A DNA stretch of 64,000 nt, taken from the NCBI GenBank assembly GCA_024663395.1, contig JANFAH010000019.1, positions 744,001 through 808,000 of the forward strand, read 5' to 3'. Position numbers and translations under genes: made by a program. This stretch comes from Pisolithus tinctorius (taxonomy: Eukaryota; Basidiomycota; Agaricomycetes; Boletales; Pisolithaceae). Below, piece by piece: positions 10,507 through 21,390 of this stretch. Under the pieces are notes generated by a model. It was not told the DNA's origin and ran no database searches. It worked only from the letters and a program-made list of their open reading frames with translations. The stretch's first letter is position 1; every line of letters starts with the position of its first letter.

Positions 10507-13500
10507 TTATGGTGGAGGTTGATATGGGCCAGGTTTGTGCAGATACCGTTCATGGAAGGCGGAAACTATGTCAGAAGCGTGATCTAGCTCAGTTGCAAGC
10601 AACCAAGAGGTTTCTTCGTTGGTGTTCTTGTAACCAGCCCAGCGGACTAGATACAAGAGTTGACAGTGGCGGTGGCGGCAGTCCACCTTAGAGTTGAGTA
10701 TCTCTGACACTTCATACTCAAGGTCACCGTTGACATCCACTGGCAGAGGTGGAGGTTGTTGTCAGTTTGGGAAAGGGTTAGCTGCTGTGGCTTCTAGTTG
10801 TGAGACATGGAAGACCAGATGTACTGAGCGCATAGAGTCAGGGAGCTTAAGGGTGACAGAATGCGTACCTGGCCTGGCCAAGATGGTGAATGGGCCTAAG
10901 TACTTTTCAGAGAGTTTTTCCAAAGGACAAGTGGAGCAGAAGTACTTGGCTTTGACATAGGCCTGTTCTCTGACCTTGAACCCAGGCGGAGGTATGCGTT
11001 TAGCATCTGCTGGACCCTGGTAGCGCTGTTGAGCAGTGGACATTTCGGAGTGGAGGAAGTCATGAAGGGTGGAGAGCTCAACGACATAGTCATGAGCCCT
11101 TAGGGAAGTGAAGTCTTGGTCAGGGACCACAGACAGGTTTGGATGGTATCCCTTATTAGCGAAGAAGGGAGAAACTCCAGTAGTCACACTTGGTGTGTTG
11201 TTGAAAGTGAACTCCACTAGAGGTAACAGCTCAGCCCAGTTGTCTTGTTGGTAGTTGCAGTAAACATGAAGGTACTGTTCAAGGGTCTGGTTCGTTCGCT
11301 CAGTCTGGCCATCGCCTTCTGGGTGGTAACCCAAAGTGAAGTGAAGACGCATATCAAGGGCCTTTCCTAGGGAGCAGAAGAAGTGTGAGACGAACTCAGG
11401 ACCTCTGTCAGAGGTGACATTAGCTGGAACTCCATGCTTGGAGAAGACATGGGTTAGGAAGAGCTTAGCGAGTTCGGCAGAGGTGATGGAGTCATGGGTG
11501 GGGATGAACACCGCTTGCTTTGAGAGGCGGTCCACTACCATGAGTATGGTGGAGTAGCCATCGGAGTCTGGGAGGTGTTCGATGAAGTCCATGGAGATGG
11601 AGTTCCAAGGTCTCTCTGGGATGGGGAGTTGCTTCAGTAGACCATAGGGGCGGTGTCGCAGAGTTTTGCTCCATCCACAGGCGGTGCAAGACCTGATGTA
11701 CCCCCTCACGTCAGAGCAGAGGTTAGGCCACATGTAGTCCCTGCGGATGAGTTCTAAGGTGTGGTTTTGCCCGAAATGGCCTGCTAGAGGATGGTCATGC
11801 TTGAACCGAAGCACTCAGAGGTGGAGATCATCAATGTTGGGGACAAAGATGCGACCGTTAAGGCAGAGTAGACCGTCAGAGTCCAGGGACCACTGAGGCT
11901 TAGTCAGAGTTGGAAGATGGCTGGCGGAGACAGGATTGGAGGGTAGGGCGGAGATGATGTCGGAGTGCAAGCACTCAACATCAAAGACCATGGCAGTGTG
12001 GAGCACAGGTGCCATGAGGGTGGTGGTATGGAGGGACAATGCGAGTTGCTCCTGTGTAAACATAGGGCGGAGGTTGTGAGGATTTACCTGTGCATAGTCC
12101 CTATCCCCCCCTTTTGGGTAGATGTCCCAATGTTGCGTAAGTGCATTGGGTTTGGCCCCAAGGCAGCCAGGTCGGAAACAGATGGAAAGGTTAAATTGAG
12201 AAAGGTACTCTGACCAGCAGGCCTGTCAACGGGTGAGAACCTTAGAGGTGGAAGAATACTCAAGGTTTTTGTGGTCCATCACCACATTGACAGGTAAGGC
12301 AGAGCCTTCTAAGTAATGCTGCCAATGGCAGAAAGCCTCGAAGATAGCCAACAGCTCCTTGTCATGGGTATCATAGTTGAGTTCTGGTGTGGTCATGGTG
12401 TGAGAGTAGAAAGCGACTGGGCGGAGTTCACTGTCAGAGCAGGTGATCAACAAAATGCCAGCAATGGCATAGTCAGAGGTGTCAGTTTCCACTGTAAGTG
12501 GAGCATCAGGAACCCAGTGAGTGAGAATAGGAGCAGAGCTGAAGGCATCCTTCAGGTGGAGGAAAGTGGAGCAGCACTCCTCAGAAAAGTTCCAAGGAGC
12601 ACCCTTTCGCATGAGGTGAGTGAGTGGAACGATGATGTCGGAGTAGTTATTAATGAATCGTCTGTAGAAATTTGCAAAACTGAGGAAAGACTGGATGTCT
12701 CACACCTTCCGTGGCTCAGGCCAGTCGTGGACTGCCTGAACCTTCTCAGTGGACATGGTGAGACCAGAGGGAGAAAGAACATAACTGAGGTACTCGACGG
12801 AGTCGGAGTGAAACTCGCACTTCTCTGGCTTGGCATAAAGACCATGCTTTCAAAGGCAGCGGAGTACCTCTTTTACATGTTCATGGTGCGACTCCATGTT
12901 CTGCGAATAAATTAAGATGTCATCGAGGTATACCACGATGCAGACATTGAGCATGTCTGCAAAGATGCTATTGATGAATCACTTGAAGGCCACAGGCGCA
13001 TTAGTCAGACTGAATGGCATTACTCGCCACTCGTAAGAACCATAACGAGTGCGGAATGCCATTTTCCATTCATCTCCATCTGTGATGCGGACCAGATGAT
13101 AGGCATGGTGGAGGTTGATCTTGGTATAGACTTTAGCATGGCTTGGGGAGTTGAGTAGGTCAGAGATGAGCGGCAGTGGATAGCGGTCTTTTTTCATGAT
13201 TTTGTTGAGTCCTCAATAGTCTATGCAGAGGTGGAGTGAACCATCCTTCTTCTTTATGAAGAGGACAGGGGCACCATGAGCAGAGGTGGACTGCTTGATG
13301 AAACCATAGCCAAGATGCTCGTCAATGAAGGTGTGGAGAGCTTCAAGCTCTGGCAGAGAAAGAGAGTAGATCATGCCAATGGGTGGAGAGGCTCCTTCCT
13401 CGAGGTCGATCTTGAGATCAAACAAGCAGTGTGGTGGAAGTTCTGTGGCCTTGTCTTTACTAAAGATGTCGGCAAACTCGTGATACTCAGGAGGAACCGA

Positions 13501-15495
13501 GGAGAGGTCAGGAGGTGGAGATGAAGTGGAGGATGCATGAAGCTTCATATCATCAGCGGAAAGCTGTAAGCGGAACTGTCTAGAGCCAGGGAGGGCACAG
13601 GCTCTGACATATGCAGCAGCATTGATGAGTGAGACGAGCAGAGCAGAGCATGGCAAGTCAGTCGGAGTTGCAGACGGAGTGGAGGGTGTTGGATCCAGAG
13701 TGGAGGTCACAGCAGAAGGTGATGGAGGCGCCTGGGGCATCAGCATTCCCTGTAATGGTGGTTTGAATGATATACTGCCCAGTACCCAGTCAATCGACAG
13801 ATTGAAGCAGGTGAGCCAGTTGTGTCCTAATACCAGCGAACACAAAGAATCCAATGGAGTAACATAAAGTGAAACAGAATTGACATCGCTGGAAGGAAAG
13901 TGGAGGGAAAGATCTACTTCTTGGGAAATGACAGCATTTGTACTACCATCAAACAAGTGGAGCGGAATTGGCAGAGAAACGGAGGAAACAGGAATGGCAT
14001 ATTTTTTAATTACAGACAGGTCTATGAAGCAATGAGAAGAACCAGAATCGATCAATGCAGAGAAAGTATCAACAGAATAATCCGGAAGAGTTACAGATGG
14101 AAGTAGAGAATTGGGACTAGAAAGAGCGGACACATTGAGTCAGATGTCCGGTTGTGCACAATTGGGATCAACGCTTCCTCCAGGCTGTGCGAGCTCCCTG
14201 GAGGAGCAGACTAATTTTTTTGGCTCTGCCTGCTCCGTAGGCAGAGTAGGCGGAGTTCCAGCCATAGCTGCATGGGCTTTGGCTGCACAAGAGGTGGACT
14301 TTGGACAGTCCTTGGTGGAGTGGCCAGCCTCACCACAGAAGAGGCAGAGGTTGTTCTTCATCCTACGCTGGTGCTCAGCGGAGGTGAGTTTGCCATCTTT
14401 ACCCAGAAGGTGGGCAATATTGGACTTGGATGCATCAGACTTGGGCAGATCTTTCTGTTTTCCCTTGCCCTTGGTGTCAGACTTTTGAGCAGAGGCAGAG
14501 GACAACGATTTAGTTTTGTTGTCAGAGTTGGAAGACTGCGACTTGTCAGAGGCGGACTTGGTGGTACGTGAGATCTCCGCTTTGCGCTCCCAGTAGTGTG
14601 CATCGATGGTCTGGGCGAGTTCGTGGAGTTGTGTGAGGGTAGAGGGTTTTCTGATGTGAGCGATCTCATCCTTGATGCAGTCTGGAAGTCTGCTATAGAA
14701 GCAGTGGCAGAGTGCACCGACACCGTAGTCCTTGACTTGTGAAGCCCAGCGATTGAACTCCATGACATATTTGGTAATGCGAGAACCATCCTTCATGGTA
14801 AGGTTCTTGAGTTGTTGGACAGCATCTGCTATAGCATCGTGCGGACTGAAATTAGCTGTGAGCTCTTGTAAGAACTCATGGTAGTTGTCCATCCAGAGCA
14901 GGCGGTCATAGTTGTCGGGATTTGGCAGGTCTGGCTCGAACCAAGCCAGAGCCATACCCTTAAGGTACAACTGAGTGAAGGTGACCTTGGCTCTGTCAGA
15001 GCGGAATGTGTGGGGGCGGTCTTGGAAGTTCAACTCACATTGTACAAGGAACTCATGGAGTTTTTTAGGGTTGGAGCTGTCGAAGGTGTCAGGCTCGTGG
15101 ACTTTGGTTTTCGGAGCAGAGTCCCCAGTGCACAAACTAGATTGCGCAAGCGCATGGACAGCTCTAGCAAGAGCTACGAGGGGATCCTCTGGCAGCTCAG
15201 CTGGGTCTTTGGGGATATCCCCGTCACCACTGCCCCCACTGTTGGGATCACCATCAGGGTAGTCAGGGTCAGGGTCAGGTCCATCATCTCAGTTATGAGG
15301 AGACGGAGTATGGAAGGCTGATGGGTGGAGGTCAGAGCGACCAGCTTGCAAAGCGCTTTCACCCTCAGCACAAGAGTGGCGTTGAGCAGAGAAGGATTGG
15401 AATTGTTCAATGACAGAAGGGATTCAACACAGATTGGCTAGCGCTGCAGTGAGGTTCTCAGTGACCTCTCTTTGGGATTGAGCTCGAGTTCTCAT
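10507..15495 (-). pseudogene. Gy1-B gag-pol polyprotein with chromodomain
   Basis: The minus-strand ATG at 15,495 opens Gag (retrotransposon gag domain, LDTFDSSNPKKLHEFLVQ-type core). A CCHC knuckle (CLFCGEAGHSTKDC) follows near 14,340. Gag runs into Pol in one frame here because the A-run at the junction has 7 A's. Then come protease DSGSSHCF, reverse transcriptase with YLDD, RNase H (VETDTSDYA), the integrase zinc-binding region and catalytic core (MDFIEHL, SDRGPEF, GQTERTNQ), and a C-terminal chromodomain (LEYEVSEILNSK … LLYLVRWAGYKNT). The stop is TAA at 10,507-10,509. Nonsense changes near 14,140, 13,213, 12,845 and elsewhere break it; several are TGA where CGA is implied. Confidence 0.9.
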
Positions 15496-15556
15496 GATGG
15501 CGTAAGTTTTTTGGAGGACAGAAAATGAGATCGTACAAGTGTGAGTACGAATATAC

Positions 15557-16293
15557 TGTCATGTCTGGGCCTACTCCGACCAACTCTGACACTATATAAG
15601 GTCTAGGGGAGGGTCCAGAAGCAAGTCTGACACAGGAGAACAGAACTCCAACTGGTGGAGTGGTGGCAGGAACAAAGTCTGCTGAGGCAGAGGTGGAGCA
15701 GAGTGAGGGCATTGGGTTTAGCTCACGCGCTACCCCCTTGCACGATCTCAGCCCTTGTATTTCAGAGGGAGAGTACAGACAGAGAGTGTCAGAGGTAACT
15801 CCGACAGGCAGAAGACGGAATCAGAAGGAGTAGGAACTAAGTTGATATTCATACTGCAGAACAGCAGTGTATGATACATGCTTTTATACTACTGCAAAGG
15901 TACAGTAACTGGAATCAGAACTGACATATGGAGACTCATAAATTTTCAAGTAAAATTTCCTGGACGATGAATGAAGGGTAGACGGAGGACATTCGAATGG
16001 GTGACACAGAACATCCAAAAAAGGAAACAGTCCAGGCACTGGACCATGCGGTGTGCATGCTGTGGAGTACCTGACTGCGTGCTGTCAAGGAGAAGGCCGA
16101 AGGACAGTCACATGACTCTTCAGAGAATGGTCTGCCCGGTCCAGTAGGAGGGCAACACAAGTCCAACAGCAGTCAGAGTGGAGATGGTCCACAACCAACA
16201 GAAGCTGGGCAGAGTTGGTGCAGAGTGGATGACTGACCGGTGGAAAAGGGTGCAGAGTGTATAGGGACTTATAATGAATGCATGGTCGTGACA
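15557..16293 (-). repeat. Gy1-B 5' LTR
   Basis: The 737-bp LTR reads on the minus strand from TGTCACGACC to TTGACA and nearly matches 8181-8917. The leader 15,496-15,556 before gag is non-coding and matches the Gy1-A leader. Confidence 0.92.
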
Positions 16294-16971
16294 ATGGTCA
16301 TGAGATGATCACAGTGCAATGGAAGCCCGATCTTTTCCCAAACACACCTGGGCATGGCAATGATTTCTGAACTGGAATCTAGTACACAGTTGATTGTGAC
16401 ATCAGTCCCAGGGACCTTGGCTTCGATGCAGCAGAGCAGTAGAGTGTGGTGAGCTATGATGGAGCCATCATCACTGCAGATGATGTGGTCTCTGTATTTG
16501 CATGTGGTTTGTTGAGGGTTGCAGCTGGTCAGTTCATTTACTTGTACTCCTTCTTCATCATTGCTACAAACTACCTCAATCTCATTTGTGGTGACACATT
16601 TCACCATGGTGATGTCTCTGAACTGTTTGCAAAACTCAGGGGCTACTGCAAATAATTCTTTGACTGGCAAGGCAATGCTGGTTTTGAGTACATGCTCCAT
16701 GATATGCTTGGGCATGGCTTTGTCTTCAAGAGGGAACGAGTAATGATACTGGTTTTGATTGCAAGCTGCTGGGTATGGTGGTTGTGATGGGACAATTGCC
16801 ATGGGCATGGGATCCTTGCATGCCAGCATCAGAGCAGGATTAGTCAGAGTAACATATGGTTTTGCAGCAGTGGATGCTGGTGCAGGTGCAGAGGGCTTGG
16901 ATGCTGGGCAAGCAGCACATGAACTTTGAATGCCAGGGGAGATGATTTCCTCTTCTACAGTGGCTGCACAT
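16294..16971 (-). pseudogene. Gy2 gag-pol: gag end and protease N-terminal half
   Basis: The minus-strand frame gives …EDKAMPKHIMEHVLKTSIAL, PVKELFAVAPEFCKQFRDIT, then VTINCVLDSSSEIIAMPRCV. This is the retropepsin-type aspartic protease region of this Gypsy lineage, with the active-site D-S-G read as D-S-S. It joins 18,826 across TGE2 (target duplication ATGT) and 8,180 across Gy1-B. Confidence 0.85.
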
Positions 16972-17374
16972 TGTCACACACCAAAGGTGTTGTGGACATG
17001 GTTACAGCTGACTCTGCCTAACTCGTTGATGAGTTGCGCGCAATGCCCATGCATGCAGATGAAGACTAAAGGCCTCATGCATAGAAAGACTGTTGGATGT
17101 TAACAGTCATCCTTCGCACAAGAACGAGTCATCAGTGCTAAAGAGAAAAGAGGAAGCGAGTTAAGCGCACGTTAAAGGTTTTTAGCGCCTGTGTATGGCA
17201 TTCCGGTTTTTGTCATATCTCTGCCGTTTCCAAAGATATCGACTCCATTCCCACACTCGCTTAAAGTGCTCAGCCCCACGATTCTTCCTTCCAAATTTGG
17301 AGAGGATCCTCGCACCCTGCACATTTCTACAGCACTCCATCCATCAGACGCTCATTTTGCTAAGTCCATCAATC

Positions 17375-17854
17375 ATGGCCACCTCTTCATCAGTCATCTC
17401 GCTTGTCTCATTTGCCAGAGACAATGGCTACGTATATCTGCCAGGTGTTCCCACCAGCTTCCATCCTGAAGCCCCCTGGTTCATCCCATCGTTGTCAGCC
17501 CCGTCCCGTCCCATGCAGCTTGGTCAGCATGTTCTCCTTGTCAGTATGACTTCCAGAAGGACATTCTTTGGTCGCCTCAGGTCTGTCACTTGGTTAGAAA
17601 GGTCTTATGTGGTCGTTTCAGTCTTCCCTCTTGATGAAGCATATGGATCGTTCCTCCCTGCTCCCTGCACCATCTTTATTCCAATCTCGTCCATCATTCT
17701 TCCCACATTGCGACAGCTGCAGCATAGTCTACTGTTCTCCAGCCTCCCTGATCGCATCCATGACGAGTATGACGTGCATCTTGCCTTCTTACTGCAAGAT
17801 CCAGCAGAAGATGTCCCTCCTTCTCCTCCTCCTCCATCGGAACCCCATTCATGA
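17375..17854 (+). CDS. TGE2 159-aa conserved protein of unknown function
   Basis: The frame is open from MATSSSVISLVSFARDNG to …SEPHS, with the same length as the frames in TGE1, TGE3 and TGE4. Differences from TGE1 include VTRLERS to VTWLERS and VFIPVSS to IFIPISS. An in-frame ATG further upstream (17,195) exists, but the start at 17375 is the one consistent with equal length in all five copies. No known domain was recognised. Confidence 0.6.
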   Translation: MATSSSVISLVSFARDNGYVYLPGVPTSFHPEAPWFIPSLSAPSRPMQLGQHVLLVSMTSRRTFFGRLRSVTWLERSYVVVSVFPLDEAYGSFLPAPCTIFIPISSIILPTLRQLQHSLLFSSLPDRIHDEYDVHLAFLLQDPAEDVPPSPPPPSEPHS

Positions 17855-18292
17855 AGTTTTTGTTAACTTCACTGAGAGGATGGAAGGGTGGGAGACGCGA
17901 TTGCGTATGCCTCCCATTGCCCCACAGACCCCCAACGCCCTAGCCCCCTTTGACACCTGACTCATGCCCTTCAATTCTGGAATTAATACTTCCTTATCTG
18001 GAAACACCGTCCATCTGTCATGCCATCTTTGGGTCTAGAGATGTCTCCGCCGAGATCTGACTTGCATCGCCACCCCCTAATGTGATATCAGTGTGCTTAC
18101 TCAGTTTCTGATTCTATTTGACTCGTTCTGTGATATTTTGACTATCCTTGACTCGTTCATTGCCAATACTTACCAATCTTCTTTGCTTGCTTACTTTTTG
18201 TTTCTCACTTACTCATCATGATTACTCAGTCCTTACTCATTACATACCAAGTGTTTGTGCCTTGTTTGTCACAAGCTATGCTCCCCCCACAG

Positions 18293-18300
18293 TATATAAA
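18293..18300 (+). promoter_or_regulatory. TATA box of TGE2, shared core in all TGE copies
   Basis: TATATAAA is followed about 8 bp on by TGTACTTAG. The same TATA plus TGTACTTAG(G/C)TA core occurs in TGE4 (from 30,087) and, with TATAAAG, in the Gy2 LTR (complement of 32,400-32,420). This supports an LTR-like promoter. Confidence 0.55.
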
Positions 18301-18825
18301 CCCCCATGTACTTAGCTACCCACAATCAATCAATCAAGAAGTCACTCAGCAGTCAGTTCAGTGCCTATCTCGTCGTCGACAGTTGAGGCTCATTTGGGAG
18401 AGTCTATCTGTCTTCATTCATATCATTGGTAGTTGAGGCTCCATCAAGGGTCTATCTACCTTCATTCATTCATCTGAAGTATCATCTGTGCTCTGTCAGC
18501 ACACCTGCTTAGTCATCCATTCACTCCTGCGTAACTCGTCATTGACTTGCGCCAGGAGCATATTCTATCAAAAGTCCATTACCCCCAAGTACTTTTGGCT
18601 GAACACCTTCACTCTGTTCAGCATCCCCTTCCCAATCATTGTCCATTCATCTTCTCCTGCATAACTCAACGACGACTTGCACCAGGAGCACCTCCACTTG
18701 AAGTTCCCCCCCACATTTAGGTTTCTGCACTCCAGGTTCCGCAGAGGCACACCACCACTCGCTCATATTTGTCTTTTGTGTTGGTTTTGGTTGGTTTTCA
18801 CCACCTTTCCTCACTTTGACTCACA

Positions 18826-19638
18826 ACATGGGTCAACTCATGGAGGGTTGGCAGGATGTGCCATGGGTTGGGCTGTGATTTCAACTCCATCAAAGTGGGC
18901 TTTCTTTCTGCAAGGAATGACTGCTCCCTTGTTACCTTTATCTGCTTGGTAGGTAGCCCAAGCTTGAGCAACATATGCTTGGATGTTGGGGTCGGCTAAG
19001 TCTGCAATGGGTTCATTGACATCTTGGACAGTGCAGAAGGCTGGATCTCCAACTGCATGTTGACTTCAGGATGAGCAATGCAGAAAAGGTTAGCAGTGCC
19101 TTGCATGGCTGTGTTGCACAGAGCAGCAGGAGTCACAGCATGTGTGCTGGCCTGGTCTCTGTCAGCCATGATGTGGTCAACAGCCTCTCTCAGTGAGTTA
19201 CATTCAGGGAAGCATGGGATTCAACTTCCATCTGCAAGATAGAGATGGTTGTCTGTACCCCTCATGATCTTACCAGCACAGATATAAAGTTCAATGAGTG
19301 CACACATCCTTGTCCAGTGGTTGGGGTCTGCACAGAAACCACAGCCAGGTCTGCATTGCTGTGGTGGAGGCTGCATCTGGAAGTTGTACTCCTGTTTAAC
19401 AACAGTACCAGCAGGTGGCACTTGCAGCATGTAAGCTGATGAGGGAGGCACAGCTGGTGAGGCCATGGTAGCTATTGTCGGTACTGCACTATGGAGAGCA
19501 GATCCCATCAGGAGGAACTTGGCAGCTTTGACAACTTCTGTGAGTGGGTATGGGTCATCAGGGTGGAGGTCAGTGCAGACTATGGAGAGTCTATGATGAA
19601 TATGGTCTGCAATGGCCCTTGGGAAGCCATTCAGGAAC
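18826..19638 (-). pseudogene. Gy2 gag, C-terminal half with zinc knuckle
   Basis: The minus strand from 19,638 reads FLNGFPRAIADHIHHRLSI, then HPDDPYPLTEVVKAAKFLL, then a Pro/Gln-rich linker. A knuckle-like CGFCADPNHWTRMC follows near 19,320. A TGA near 19,221 (DGS then stop) is followed by more gag-like sequence in the same frame. It joins the N-terminal half at 31,047 across Gy1-A (target duplication GGAAC), restoring WDSMFLNGFP. Confidence 0.86.
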
Positions 19639-20352
19639 TGTCATAACTGTGCGTTCGTCATAGGTCTTTACTCACTCCGCAACCTTCTCCGCCGGTCACT
19701 CGCTCACTCCGCACCAACTCCGCCCACCTTCTATCGTCTACGAACCATCTCCGCTCCGACTGTTGTTGGACTTGTGTTTCTCTCCTACCGGACCGAGCGG
19801 TCCATTCTCTGAAGGGTCGTGTGACTACCTTCGCAGTCAGGTACTCCACAGCGCGCTCACCGCATGGTCCAGCATCTGGACTATTTCCTTTTCTAGATGT
19901 TCTGTGTTACCCGTTCGTATGTCCTCCGTCTACCCTTCATTCGTCGTCCAGGAAATTTTACTTGAAAATTTATGAGTCTCCGTATGTCAGTTCTGATTCC
20001 AGTTACTGTACCTCCGTAGCGGTATAAAAGCATGTACTGTACTCCACTGTTCTTCAGTACGAATATCAACTTAGTTCCTACTCCTCCTGACTCCGTCTTC
20101 TGTCTGTCGGACTTACCTCCGACTCTCTGTCTATACTCTCCCTCTGAAATACGAGGGCTGAGATCGTGCAAGGGGGTAGCGCATGAGCTAAACCCGATGC
20201 CCTCACTCCGCTCCGCCTCTGTCTCGGTGGACTTCGTTCCTGCCACCTCTCCGCTAGTCGGAGTTTCGTTCTTCCCTGTCGGACTTGCTTCCGAACCACT
20301 CTCTAGACCCTATATAGCATCGGAGTTGGTCGGAGTAGGCCCGGACTTGACA
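19639..20352 (+). repeat. Gy1-A 5' LTR
   Basis: The 714-bp LTR runs from TGTCATAACTG to TTGACA, with a CTATATAGC box near 20,310. The leader 20,353-20,413 is non-coding and shared with Gy1-B. Confidence 0.94.
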
Positions 20353-20413
20353 GTATATTCGTACTCACACTTGTACGGTCTCCTTTTCTGTCTTCCAAAA
20401 AACTTACGCCATC

Positions 20414-21390
20414 ATGAGAACTCGAGCTCAATCCCAAAGAGAGGTCGCTGAGAACCTCGCTGCAGTGCTAGCCAATCCGCGTCGACTCCCTTCCGTCGTC
20501 GAACAGTTCCAATCCTTCTCCGCTCGACGCCGCTCTCGCGCTGAAGGCGAAAGCGCTTCGCAAGCTGGTCGCTCCGACCTCCACCCATCAGCCGTCCATA
20601 CTCCGTCTCCTCGTAACCGAGATGATGGACCTGATCCCGACCCTGACTATCCTGATGGTGATCCCGACGGCGGGGGTTCGAGCCAGATTTGCTAAACCCC
20701 GACAACTATGACCGCCCACTCTGGATGGACGACTATCATGAGTTCTTACAAGAGCTCACAGCTAATTTCGGTCTGCATGATGCCATAGTGGATGCCGTCC
20801 AACAACTCGAGAACCTTACCATGAAGGACGGTTCTCGAATTACCAAATACGTCGTGGAGTTCAATCGCTGGGCTTCGCAGGTCAAGGACTACGGTGTCGG
20901 TGCACTCCGCCACTGCTTCTATAGCGGACTTCCAGACCGCATCAAGGATGAGATCGCTCGCGTCGGAAAGCCCTCTACCCTCGCACAACTCCGCGAACTC
21001 GCCCAGACCATCGATGTGCGCTACTGGGAGCGCAAAGCGGAGATCTCACGTACTACCAAGTCCGCCTCCGACAAGTCGCAGTCTTCCAACTCCGACAACA
21101 AAACTAAATCGTCGTCCTCCGCCTCCGCTCCGAAGTCCGATGCCAAGGGCAAGGGCAAACAGAAAGATCTGCCCAAGTCTGATATTGCCCACCTTCTGGG
21201 TAAAGATGGCAAGCTCACCTCCACTGAACGTCAGCGCAGCATGAAGAACAACCTCTGCCTCTTCTGTGGCGAGGCTGGCCATTCCGCCAAGGACTGTCCC
21301 AAGTCCACCTCTCGCGCAGCCAAAGCCTGTGCAGCTACGGCTGAAACTCCACCTACTCCGCCTGCAGAGAAGGCAGAGTCAAAAAATTAG
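20414..21390 (+). pseudogene. Gy1-A gag with internal deletion
   Basis: Gag starts MRTRAQSQREVAENLAAVLA. Near 20,673 about 0.3 kb of the gag domain is missing compared with Gy1-B (between PDGDP… and …FEPDL), leaving the two parts out of frame. From 20,689 the frame continues through the matrix/capsid region (GLPDRIKDEIARVGKP), a Ser/Lys-rich linker and the CCHC knuckle CLFCGEAGHSAKDC. It ends in TAG at 21,388-21,390 directly after the A-run. Confidence 0.9.
21381..21390 (+). promoter_or_regulatory. candidate -1 ribosomal frameshift site, Gy1-A gag/pol
   Basis: The codons TCA AAA AAT TAG form an A_AAA_AAT slippery heptamer touching the gag stop. The -1 frame is open into protease. Gy1-B has one extra A here and reads through as a fusion. 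Gy3 has the equivalent A_AAA_AAA then TAG. Confidence 0.55.

Larger units (their letters stand above)
8181..16293 (-). mobile_element. Gy1-B: full-length Ty3/Gypsy chromovirus, decayed
   Basis: Two LTRs of equal length (737 bp) flank gag-pol with a chromodomain, a plus-strand accessory gene and a G-rich polypurine tract (8918-8931, complement). The flanks are ATAGT (8176-8180) and ATGGT (16294-16298), a 5-bp target duplication with one transition. Removing the element and one copy restores the Gy2 protease frame (HLMTMTSANM). Compared with Gy1-A, the copy shows many CG-to-TG and CG-to-CA changes, so it looks older or more heavily methylated. Confidence 0.93.
16972..18825 (+). mobile_element. 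TGE2: TGT...ACA repeat unit, 1,854 bp, inside Gy2
   Basis: The unit starts TGTCACACACCAAAGG and ends TTTGACTCACA. It is flanked by identical ACAT copies (16968-16971 and 18826-18829), a clean 4-bp target duplication. The 159-codon frame, a TATATAAA box and a downstream leader-like region occur in this order. It is the same unit as TGE1 and TGE5 apart from small indels and CpG-type differences. Confidence 0.88.
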
